Shown here piece after piece: positions 24,001-35,711 of a stretch of 64,000 bases of DNA. Positions within the stretch are counted from its first letter, which is position 1. Every line of letters starts with the position of its first letter. The stretch covers positions 2,356,001-2,420,000 of the forward strand of contig NW_025963551.1 in NCBI RefSeq assembly GCF_910591885.1. The letters run 5' to 3'. Position numbers and translations under genes: made by a program. Below the pieces are notes generated by a model that searched no databases, was not told the DNA's origin, and saw nothing but the letters and a program-made list of their open reading frames with translations. The DNA is from Bombus terrestris (taxonomy: Eukaryota > Arthropoda > Insecta > Hymenoptera > Apidae).

Positions 24001-26054
24001 ACAAACCAACGGTTTGTCACATAGGGTCATTGAAATATTCGCACCAGCCCCAGGAGCCGGAAGTCTTTATCGAATTGCGTACTGACCAAAGTTTACAGTA
24101 TATCAATATTTGTACATAAATAGTAATATTTTCACACAGTACAATGCAACGTGAGGTCCGAAATCGCTGACAAATTGAGGTAATAATAGGAAATATATGC
24201 ACGGCACCATAAGGTATATGTATAGCTTGGAAATTGTAATCGTTGCTCGATCGCTCCGCTCGCTCGTAAGAATCTAGTCCAACCTCACAACCGATCCGAC
24301 ACGTTCGCAAATTTGAAATTAGTCGCCTCTTCATCGGATAACGAACGCAAGAGGGATTGGTCTTAGGTTTGGCTATAGTTATCGGGCGAGCACAGGGAGC
24401 GAGGGTCGCGTAAGGGTGTGTCACAAACCAACGGTTTGTCACATAGGGTCATTGAAATATTCGCACCAGCCCCATGAGCCGGAAGTCTTTATCGAATTGC
24501 CTACTGACAAAAGTTTACAGTATATCAATATTTGTACATAAATAGTAATATTTTCACACAGTACAATGCAACGTGAGGTCCGAAATCGCTGACAAATTGA
24601 GGTAATAATAGGAAATATATGCAGGACAATATAAGATATATGTATAGCTTGGAAATTGTAATCGTTGATCGCTCGCTCCCCTCGCTCGTAAGAATCTAGT
24701 CCAACCTCCCAACCGATCCGACACGTTCGCAAATTTGAAATTAGTCCTCTCCTTATCGAATGGCGAACGTAAGAGATATTGGTTTTAGGTTAGGCTATAG
24801 TTTTCAAGCGAGCGCAGCGAGCGAGGGTCGCGTAAAGGTGTGTCACAAACCAACGGTTTGGCACTTAGGGACATTGAAATATTCGCACCAGCCCGAGGAG
24901 TCGGAAGTCTTTATCGCGTTGCCTACTGACAAAAGTTTACAGTTTATCAATAGTTTTACATAAATAGTAATATTTCCACATAGTACGGTGCAACGTAAGG
25001 TCCGAAATCGCTGACAAATTGAGGTAATAACAGGAAATATATGCAAGGCAATATAAGGTATATGTATAGCTTGGAAATTGTAATCGTTGCTCGCTCGCTC
25101 CGCTCGCTCGTAAGAATCTAGTCCAACCTCACAACCGATCCGACACGTTCGCAAATTTGAAGTTGGTCCCCTCCTTGTCGGATAACGAAAGCAAGAGGGA
25201 TTGGTTTTAGGTTAGGCTATAGTTATCGGGCGAGCACAGGGAGCGAGGGACATGTAAGGGTGTGTCACAAACCAACGGTTTGTCACATAGGGTCATTGAA
25301 ATATTCGCACCAGCCCCAGGAGCCGGAAGTCTTTATCGAATTGCCTACTGACAAAAGTTTACAGTTTATCAATAGTTTTACATAAACAGTAATATTTCCA
25401 CATAGTACAGTTGCAACGTGAGGTCCGAAATCGCTGACAAATAAAGGTAATAACACGAAATATATGCACGGCACCATAAGGTATATGTATAGCTTGGAAA
25501 TTGTAATCGTTGCTCGCTCGCTCCGCTCGCTCGTAAGAATCTAGTCCAACCTCACAACCGATCCGACACGTTCGCAAATTTGAAATTAGTCGCCTCCTTA
25601 TCGGATAACGAACGCAAGAGGGATTGGTTTTAGGTTAGGCTATAGTTATCGGGCGAGCACAGGGAGCGAGGGACGCGTAAGGGTGTGTCACAAACCAACG
25701 GTTTGTCACATAGGGTCATTGAAATATTCGCACCAGCCCGAGGAGTCGGAAGTCTTTATCGCGTTGCCTACCGACAAAAGTTTACAGTTTATCAATAGCT
25801 TTACATTAATAGTAATATTTCCACATAGTACGGTGCAACGTAAGGCCCGAAATCGCTGACAAATTGAGGTAATAACAGGAAATATATGCAAGGCAATATA
25901 AGGTATATGTATAGCTTGGAAATTGTAATCGTTGCTCGCTCGCTCCGCTCGCTCGTAAGAATCTAGTCCAACCTCCCAACCGATCCGGCACGTTCGCAAA
26001 TTTGAAATTAGTCCCCTGCTTATCGAATGGCGAACGTAAGAGATATTGGTTTTA
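18074..26054. repeat. Mosaic zone; segments repeated 12, 15 and 22 units apart
   Basis: About nineteen units of mixed types. The stretch near 17690-19020 recurs near 24020-25350 (offset 6333 bp), including the rare GAGGGACATGTAAGG at about 18914 and 25247. The stretch near 19780-20700 recurs near 24850-25770 (offset 5066 bp). The stretch near 20240-22200 recurs near 29530-31490 (offset 9288 bp), sharing TGTAATAATCTAG at 21311 and 30599. Extra-T units become frequent from here on. No gene or foreign insertion was seen. Confidence 0.8.
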
Positions 26055-29000
26055 GGTCAGGCTATAGTTTTCAAGCGAGCGCAGCGAGCGAGGGTCGCGT
26101 AAAGGTGTGTCACAAACCAACGGTTTGGCACTTAGGGACATTGAAATATTCGCACCAGCCCGAGGAGTCGGAAGTCTTTATCGCGTTGCCTACTGACAAA
26201 AGTTTACAGTCTATCAATAGTTTTACATAAATAGTAATATTTCCACATAGTACGGTGCAACGTAAGGTCCGTAATCGCTGACAAATTGAGGTAATAACAG
26301 GAAATATATGCAAGGCAATATAAGGTATATGTATAGCTTGGAAATTGTAATCGTTGCTCGCTCGCTCCGCTCGCTCGTAAGAATCTAGTCCAACCTCACA
26401 ACCGATCCGACACGTTCGCAAATTTGAAGTTAGTCCCCTCCTTGTCGGATAACGAAAGCAAGAGGGATTGGTTTTAGGTTAGGCTATAGTTATCGGGCGA
26501 GCACAGGGAGCGAGGGACGCGTAAGGGTGTGTCAGAAACCAACGGTTTGTCACATAGGGTCATTGAAATATTCGCACCAGCCCCAGGAGCCGGAAGTCTT
26601 TATCGAATTGCCTACAGACAAAAGTTTACAGTATATCAATATTTGTACATAAATAGTAATATTTTCACACAGTACAGTGCAACGTGAGGTCCGAAATCGC
26701 TGACAAATTGAGGTAATAACAGGAAATATATGCAAGGCAATATAAGGTATATGTATAGCTTGGAAATTGTAATCGTTGCTCGCTCGCTCCGCTCGCTCGT
26801 AAGAATCTAGTCCAACCTCCCAACCGATCCGGCACGTTCGCAAATTTGAAATTAGTCCCCTGCTTATCGAATGGCGAACGTAAGAGATATTGGTTTTAGG
26901 TTAGGCTATAGTTTTCAAGCGAGCGCAGCGAGCGAGGGTCGCGTAAAGGTGTGTCACAAACCAACGGTTTGGCACTTAGGGACATTGAAATATTCGCACC
27001 AGCCCGAGGAGTCGGAAGTCTTTATCGCGTTGCCTACTGACAAAAGTTTACAGTTTATCAATAGTTTTACATAAATAGTAATATTTTCACACAGTACAAT
27101 GCAACGTGAGGTCCGAAATCGCTGACAAATTGAGGTAATAATAGGAAATATATGCAGGACAATATAAGATATATGTATAGCTTGGAAATTGTAATCGTTG
27201 ATCACTCGCTCCCCTCGCTCGTAAGAATCTAGTGCAACCTCACAACCGATCTGACACGTTCGCAAATTTGAAATTAGTCGCCTCCTTATCGGATAACGAA
27301 CGCAAGAGGGATAGGTTTTAGGTTAGGCTATAGTTATCGATCGAGCGCAGCGAGCGAGGGACGCACAAAGGTGTGTCACAAATCATCGGTTTGGCAGATA
27401 GGGACATTGAAATATTCGCACCTGCCCGAGGAGTAGGAAGTCTTTATCTAGTTGCCTACTGACAAAAGTTTACAGTTTATCAATAGTTTTACATAAATAG
27501 TAATATTTCCACATAGTACAGTTGCAACGTGAGGTCCGAAATCGCTGACAAATTAAGGTAATAACAGGAAATATATGCACGGCACCATAAGGTATATGTA
27601 TAGCTTGGAAATTGTTATCGTTGCTCGATCGCTGCGCTCGCTTGTAAGAATCTAGTCCAACCTCACAACCGATCCGACACGTTCGCAAATTTGAAATTAG
27701 TCGCCTCCTTATCGGATAACGAACGCAAGAGGGATTGGTCTTAGGTTAGGCTATAGTTATCGGGCGAGCACAGGGAGCGAGGGACGCGTAAGGGTGGGTC
27801 ACAAACCAACGGTTTGTCACATAGGGTCAGTGAAATTTTCGCAGCAGCCCCAGGAGCCGGAAGTCTTTATCGAATTGCCTACAGACAAAAGTTTACAGTA
27901 TATCAATATTTGTACATAAATAGTAATATTTTCACACAGTACAATGCAACGTGAGGTCCGAAATCGCTGACAAATTGAGGTAATAATAGGAAATATATGC
28001 ACGGCACCATAAGGTATATGTATAGCTTGGAAATTGTAATCGTTGCTCGCTCGCTCCGCTCGCTCGTAAGAATCTAGTCCAACCTCACAACCGATCCGAC
28101 ACGTTCGCAAATTTGAAATTAGTCCCCTCCTTATCGAATGGCGAACGTAAGTGATATTGGTTTTAGGTTAGGCTATAGTTTTCAAGCGAGCGCAGCGAGC
28201 GAGGGTCGCGTAAAGGTGTGTCACAAACCAACGGTTTGGCACTTAGGGACATTGAAATATTCGCACCAGCCCGAGGAGTCGGAAGTCTTTATCGCGTTGC
28301 CTACTGACAAAAGTTTACAGTTTATCAATAGTTTTACATAAATAGTAATATTTCCACATAGTACGGTGCAACGTAAGGTCCGAAATCGCTGACAAATTGA
28401 GGTAATAACAGGAAATATATGCAAGGCAATATAAGGTATATGTATAGCTTGGAAATTGTAATCGTTGCTCGCTCGCTCCGCTCGCTCGTAAGAATCTAGT
28501 CCAACCTCACAACCGATCCGACACGTTCGCAAATTTGAAGTTAGTCCCCTCCTTGTCGGATAACGAAAGCAAGAGGGATTGGTTTTAGGTTAGGCTATAG
28601 TTATCGGGCGAGCACAGGGAGCGAGGGACGCGTAAGGGTGTGTCACAAACCAACGGTTTGTCACATAGGGTCATTGAAATATTCGCACCAGCCCCAGGAG
28701 CCGGAAGTCTTTATCGAATTGCCTACAGACAAAAGTTTACAGTATATCAATATTTGTACATAAATAGTAATATTTTCACACAGTACAGTGCAACGTGAGG
28801 TCCGAAGTCGCTGACAAATTGAGGTAATAACAGGAAATATATGCAAGGCAATATAAGGTATATGTATAGCTTGGAAATTGTAATCGTTGCTCGCTCGCTC
28901 CGCTCGCTCGTAAGAATCTAGTCCAACCTCCCAACCGATCCGGCACGTTCGCAAATTTGAAATTAGTCCCCTGCTTATCGAATGGCGAACGTAAGAGATA

Positions 29001-29561
29001 TTGGTTTTAGGTTAGGCTATAGTTTTCAAGCGAGCGCAGCGAGCGAGGGTCGCGTAAAGGTGTGTCACAAACCAACGGTTTGGCACTTAGGGACATTGAA
29101 ATATTCGCACCAGCCCGAGGAGTCGGAAGTCTTTATCGCGTTGCCTACTGACAAAAGTTTACAGTTTATCAATAGTTTTACATAAATAGTAATATTTTCA
29201 CACAGTACAATGCAACGTGAGGTCCGAAATCGCTGACAAATTGAGGTAATAATAGGAAATATATGCAGGACAATATAAGATATATGTATAGCTTGGAAAT
29301 TGTAATCGTTGATCACTCGCTCCCCTCGCTCGTAAGAATCTAGTGCAACCTCACAACCGATCTGACACGTTCGCAAATTTGAAATTAGTCGCCTCCTTAT
29401 CGGATAACGAACGCAAGAGGGATAGGTTTTAGGTTAGGCTATAGTTATCGATCGAGCGCAGCGAGCGAGGGACGCATAAAGCTGTGTCACAAATCATCGG
29501 TTTGGCAGATAGGGACATTGAAATATTCGCACCTGCCCGAGGAGTAGGAAGTCTTTATCGA
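26055..29561. repeat. Segment repeated at 2111-bp spacing (five monomers)
   Basis: 26055-27450 reappears at 28166-29561. Shared rare variants are GATCACTCGCTCCCCTCG, ACCGATCTGACACG, GAGGGATAGGTTTTAGG and ATCCGGCACG with CCCTGCTTATCG. The interval 27451-28165 is of other monomer types and includes private changes such as GGGTGGGTCAC near 27793 and CATAGGGTCAGTGAAATTTT near 27820. Confidence 0.82.
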
Positions 29562-32500
29562 ATTGCCTACTGACAAAAGTTTACAGTTTATCAATAGTTT
29601 TACATAAATAGTAATATTTCCACATAGTACAGTTGCAACGTGAGGTCCGAAATCGCTGACAAATAAAGGTAATAACACGAAATATATGCACGGCACCATA
29701 AGGTATATGTATAGCTTGGAAATTGTAATCGTTGCTCGCTCGCTCCGCTCGCTCGTAAGAATCTAGTCCAACCTCACAACCGATCCGACACGTTCGCAAA
29801 TTTGAAATTAGTCGCCTCCTTATCGGATAACGAACGCAAGAGGGATTGGTTTTAGGTTAGGCTATAGTTATCGGGCGAGCACAGGGAGCGAGGGACGCGT
29901 AAGGGTGTGTCACAAACCAACGGTTTGTCACATAGGGTCATTGAAATATTCGCACCAGCCCGAGGAGTCGGAAGTCTTTATCTCGTTGCCTACCGACAAA
30001 AGTTTACAGTTTATCAATAGTTTTACATTAATAGTAATATTTCCACATAGTACGGTGCAACGTAAGGCCCGAAATCGCTGACAAATTGAGGTAATAACAG
30101 GAAATATATGCAAGGCAATATAAGGTATATGTATAGCTTGGAAATTGTAATCGTTGATCGCTCGCTCCCCTCGCTCGTAAGAATCTAGTGCAACCGAACA
30201 ACCGATCCGACACGTTCGCAAATTTGAAATTAGTCGCCTCCTTATCGGATAACGAACGCAAGAGGGATAGGTTTTAGGTTAGGCTATAGTTATCGATCGA
30301 GCGCAGCGAGCGAGGGACGCATAAAGGTGTGTCACAAATCATCGGTATGGCACATAGGGACATTGAAATATTCGCACCTGCCCGAGGAGTAGGAAGTCTT
30401 TATCGAGTTGCCTACTGACAAAAGTTTACAGTTTATCAATAGTTTTACATAAATAGTAATATTTCCACATAGTACAGTTGCAACGTGAGGTCCGAAATCG
30501 CTGACAAATTAAGGTAATAACAGGAAATATATGCACGGCACCATAAGGTATATGTATAGCTTGGAAATTGTTATCGTTGCTCGATCGCTCCGCTCGCTTG
30601 TAATAATCTAGTCCAACCTCACAACCGATCCGACACGTTCGCAAATTTGAAATTAGTCGCCTCCTTATCGGATAACGAACGCAAGAGGGATTGGTTTTAG
30701 GTTAGGCTATAGTTATCGAGCGAGCGCAGCGAGCGAGGGACGCATAAAGGTGTGTCACAAATCATCGGTTTGGCACATAGGGACATTGAAATATTCGCAC
30801 CTGCCCGAGGAGTAGGAAGTCTTTATCGAGTTGCCTACTGACAAAAGTTTACAGTTTATCAATAGTTTTACATAAATAGTAATATTTCCACACAGTACAA
30901 TGCAACGTGAGGTCCGAAATCGCTGACAAATTGAGGTAATAATAGGAAATATATGCACGGCACCATAAGGTATATGTATAGCTTGGAAATTGTAATCGTT
31001 GCTCGCTCGCTCCGCTCGGTCGTAAGAATCTAGTCCAACCTCCCAACCGATCCGGCACGTTCGCAAATTTGAAATTAGTCCCCTGCTTATCGAATGGCGA
31101 ACGTAAGAGATATTGGTTTTAGGTTAGGCTATAGTTTTCAAGCGAGCGCAGCGAGCGAGGGTCGCGTAAAGGTGTGTCACAAACCAACGGTTTGGCACTT
31201 AGGGACATTGAAATATTCGCACCAGCCCGAGGAGTTGGAAGTCTTTATCGCGTTGCCTACTGACAAAAGTTTACAGTTTATCAATAGTTTTACATAAATA
31301 GTAATATTTCCACATAGTACGGTGCAACGTAAGGTCCGAAATCGCTGACAAATTGAGGTAATAACAGGAAATATATGCAAGGCAATATAAGGTATATGTA
31401 TAGCTTGGAAATTGTAATCGTTGCTCGCTCGCTCCGCTCGCTCGTAAGAATCTAGTCCAACCTCACAACCGATCTGACACGTTCGCAAATTTGAAGTTAG
31501 TCCCCTCCTTGTCGGATAACGAAAGCAAGAGGGATTGGTTTTAGGTTAGGCTATAGTTATCGGGCGAGCACTGGGAGCGAGGGACGCGAAAGGGTGTGTC
31601 ACAAACCAACGGTTTGTCACATAGGGTCATTGAAATATTCGCACCAGCCCCAGGAGCCGGAAGTCTTTATCGAATTGCCTACTGACAAAAGTTTACAGTT
31701 TATCAATAGTTTTACATTAATAGTAATATTTCCACATAGTCCGGTGCAACGTTAGGTCCGAAATCGCTGACAAATTGAGGTAATAACAGGAAATATATGC
31801 AAGGCAATATAAGGTATATGTATAGCTTGGAAATTGTTATCGTTGCTCGATCGCTCCGCTCGCTTGTAAGAATCTAGTCCAACCTCACAACCGATCCGAC
31901 ACGTTCGCAAATTTGAAATTAGTCGCCTCCCTATCGGATAACGAACGCAAGAGGGATTGGTGTTAGGTTAGGCTATAGTTATCTGGCGAGCACAGGGAGC
32001 GAGGGACGCGTAAGGGTGTGTCACAAACCAACGGTTTGTCACATAGGGTCATTGAAATATTCGCACCAGCCGCAGGAGCCGGAAGTCTTTATCGAATTGC
32101 CTACAGACAAAAGTTTACAGTATATCAATATTTGTACATAAATAGTAATATTTCCACACAGTACAATGCAACGTGAGGTCCGAAATCGCTGACAAATTGA
32201 GGTAATAATAGGAAATATATGCACGGCACCATAAGGTATATGTATAGCTTGGAAATTGTAATCGTTGCTCGCTCGCTCCGCTCGCTCGTAGGAATCTAGT
32301 CCAACCTCACAACCGATCCGACACGTTCGCAAATTTGAAATTAGTCCCCTCCTTATCGAATGGCGAACGTAAGTGATATTGGTTTCAGGTTAGGCTATAG
32401 TTTTCAAGCGAGCGCAGCGAGCGAGGGTCGCGTAAAGGTGTGTCACAAACCAACGGTTTGGCACTTAGGGACATTGAAATATTCGCACCAGCCCGAGGAG

Positions 32501-33246
32501 TCGGAAGTCTTTATCGCGTTGCCTACTGACAAAAGTTTACAGTTTATCAATAGTTTTACATAAATAGTAATATTTCCACATAGTACGGTGCAACGTAAGG
32601 TCCGAAATCGCTGACAAATTGAGGTAATAACAGGAAATATATGCAAGGCAATATAAGGTATATGTATAGCTTGGAAATTGTAATCGTTGCTCGCTCGCTC
32701 CGCTCGCTCGTAAGAATCTAGTCCAACCTCACAACCGATCCGACACGTTCGCAAATTTGAAATTAGTCGCCTCCTTATCGGATAACGAACGCAAGAGGGA
32801 TTGGTCTTAGGTTAGGCTATAGTTATCGGGCGAGCACAGGGAGCGAGGGTCGCGTAAAGGTGTGTCACAAACCAACGGTTTGGCACTTAGGGACATTGAA
32901 ATATTCGCACCAGCCCGAGGAGTTGGAAGTCTTTATCGCGTTGCCTACTGACAAAAGTTTACAGTTTATCAATAGTTTTACATAAATAGTAATATTTCCA
33001 CATAGTACGGTGCAACGTAAGGTCCGAAATCGCTGACAAATTGAGGTAATAACAGGAAATATATGCAAGGCAATATAAGGTATATGTATGGCTTGGAAAT
33101 TGTAATCGTTGCTCGCTCGCTCCGCTCGCTCGTAAGAATCTAGTCCAACCTCACAACCGATCTGACACGTTCGCAAATTTGAAGTTAGTCCCCTCCTTGT
33201 CGGATAACGAAAGCAAGAGGGATTGGTTTTAGGTTAGGCTATCGTT
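29562..33246. repeat. Mosaic monomers, including the 22-unit-distant copy of 20.2-22.2 kb
   Basis: Nearly nine units. To about 31490 most of the sequence matches 20240-22200 at 9288 bp. From 31488 on, units reading ATCTGACACG, AGTCCGGTGCAACG and GAATGGCGAACGTAAGTGAT appear, members of the HOR that dominates further right. A chimeric arm near 32826-32870 joins the weak right arm to the CGCGTAAAGG tail. Satellite only. Confidence 0.8.
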
Positions 33247-34936
33247 ATCGGGCGAGCACAGGGAGCGAGGGACGCGTAAGGGTGTGTCACAAACCAACGG
33301 TTTGTCACATAGGGTCATTGAAATATTCGCACCAGCCCCAGGAGCCGGAAGTCTTTATCGAATTGCCTACTGACAAAAGTTTACAGTTTATCAATAGTTT
33401 TACATAAATAGTAATATTTCCACATAGTACAGTTGCAACGTGAGGTCCGAAATCGCTGACAAATAAAGGTAATAACACGAAATATATGCACGGCACCATA
33501 AGGTATATGTATAGCTTGGAAATTGTAATCGTTGCTCGCTCGCTCCGCTCGCTCGTAAGAATCTAGTCCAACCTCACAACCGATCCGACACGTTCGCAAA
33601 TTTGAAATTAGTCGCCTCCTTATCGGATAACGAACGCAAGAGGGATTGGTTTTAGGTTAGGCTATAGTTATCGGGCGAGCACAGGGAGCGAGGGACGCGT
33701 AAGGGTGTGTCACAAACCAACGGTTTGTCACATAGGGTCATTGAAATATTCGCACCAGCCCGAGGAGTCGGAAGTCTTTATCGCGTTGCCTACCGACAAA
33801 AGTTTACAGTTTATCAATAGTTTTACATTAATAGTAATATTTCCACATAGTACGGTGCAACGTAAGGCCCGAAATCGCTGACAAATTGAGGTAATAACAG
33901 GAAATATATGCAAGGCAATATAAGGTATATGTATAGCTTGGAAATTGTAATCGTTGATCGCTCGCTCCCCTCGCTCGTAAGAATCTAGTGCAACCGAACA
34001 ACCGATCCGACACGTTCGCAAATTTGAAATTAGTCGCCTCCTTATCGGATAACGAACGCAAGAGGGATAGGTTTTAGGTTAGGCTATAGCTATCGGGCGA
34101 GCACAGGGAGCGAGGGACGCGTAAGGGAGTGTCACAAACCAACGGTTTGTCACATAGGGTCATTGAAATATTCGCACCAGCCCCAGGAGCCGGAAGTCTT
34201 TATCGAATTGCCTACTGACAAAAGTTTACAGTTTATCAATAGTTTTACATTAATAGTAATATTTCCACATAGTACAGTTGCAACGTGAGGTCCGAAATCG
34301 CTGACAAATAAAGGTAATAACACGAAATATATGCACGGCACCATAAGGTATATGTATAGCTTGGAAATTGTAATCGTTGCTCGCTCGCTCCGCTCGCTCG
34401 TAAGAATCTAGTCCAACCTCACAACCGATCCGACACGTTCGCAAATTTGAAATTAGTCGCCTCCTTATCGGATAACGAACGCAAGAGGGATTGGTTTTAG
34501 GTTAGGCTATAGTTATCGGGCGAGCACAGGGAGCGAGGGACGCGTAAGGGTGTGTCACAAACCAACGGTTTGTCACATAGGGTCATTGAAATATTCGCAC
34601 CAGCCCGAGGAGTCGGAAGTCTTTATCGCGTTGCCTACCGACAAAAGTTTACAGTTTATCAATAGTTTTACATTAATAGTAATATTTCCACATAGTACGG
34701 TGCAACGTAAGGCCCGAAATCGCTGACAAATTGAGGTAATAACAGGAAATATATGCAAGGCAATATAAGGTATATGTATAGCTTGGAAATTGTAATCGTT
34801 GATCGCTCGCTCCCCTCGCTCGTAAGAATCTAGTGCAACCGAACAACCGATCCGACACGTTCGCAAATTTGAAATTAGTCGCCTCCTTATCGGATAACGA
34901 ACGCAAGAGGGATAGGTTTTAGGTTAGGCTATAGTT
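33247..34936. repeat. Tandem dimer duplication, 845 bp, two copies
   Basis: 33247-34091 and 34092-34936 are consecutive near-identical copies. Each is one 423-bp unit (AAATAAAGGTAATAACACG) plus one 422-bp unit (TAAGGCCCG, GCAACCGAACAACC). They differ at a few sites, for example ACATAAATAG near 33401 against ACATTAATAG near 34246. On both sides the sequence changes type inside the right arm, which marks the likely exchange point. Confidence 0.88.
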
Positions 34937-35711
34937 ATCGATCGAGCGCAGCGAGCGAGGGACGCATAAAGGTGTGTCACAAATCATCGGTATGGCACAT
35001 AGGGACATTGAAATATTCGCACCTGCCCGAGGAGTAGGAAGTCTTTATCGAGTTGCCTACTGACAAAAGTTTACAATTTATCAATAGTTTTACATAAATA
35101 GTAATATTTCCACATAGTACAGTTGCAACGTGAGGTCCGAAATCGCTGACAAATTAAGGTAATAACAGGAAATATATGCACGGCACCATAAGGTATATGT
35201 ATAGCTTGGAAATTGTTATCGTTGCTCGATCGCTGCGCTCGCTTGTAAGAATCTAGTCCAACCTCACAACCGATCCGACACGTTCGCAAATTTGAAATTA
35301 GTCGCCTCCTTATCGGATAACGAACGCAAGAGGGATTGGTCTTAGGTTAGGCTATAGTTATCGGGCGAGCACAGGGAGCGAGGGTCGCGTAAAGGTGTGT
35401 CACAAACCAACGGTTTGGCACTTAGGGACATTGAAATATTCGCACCAGCCCGAGGAGTTGGAAGTCTTTATCGCGTTGCCTACTGACAAAAGTTTACAGT
35501 TTATCAATAGTTTTACATAAATAGTAATATTTCCACATAGTACGGTGCAACGTAAGGTCCGAAATCGCTGACAAATTGAGGTAATAACAGGAAATATATG
35601 CAAGGCAATATAAGGTATATGTATAGCTTGGAAATTGTAATCGTTGCTCGCTCGCTCCGCTCGCTCGTAAGAATCTAGTCCAACCTCACAACCGATCTGA
35701 CACGTTCGCAA
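34937..35711. repeat. Monomers leading into the seven-unit HOR
   Basis: Nearly two units: one with GATCGCTGCGCTCGCTTG (type M7 of the HOR to the right) and one with ATCTGACACG (type M1). They continue directly into the first full HOR copy, so HOR membership may begin here or further left, near 31100. Confidence 0.8.
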
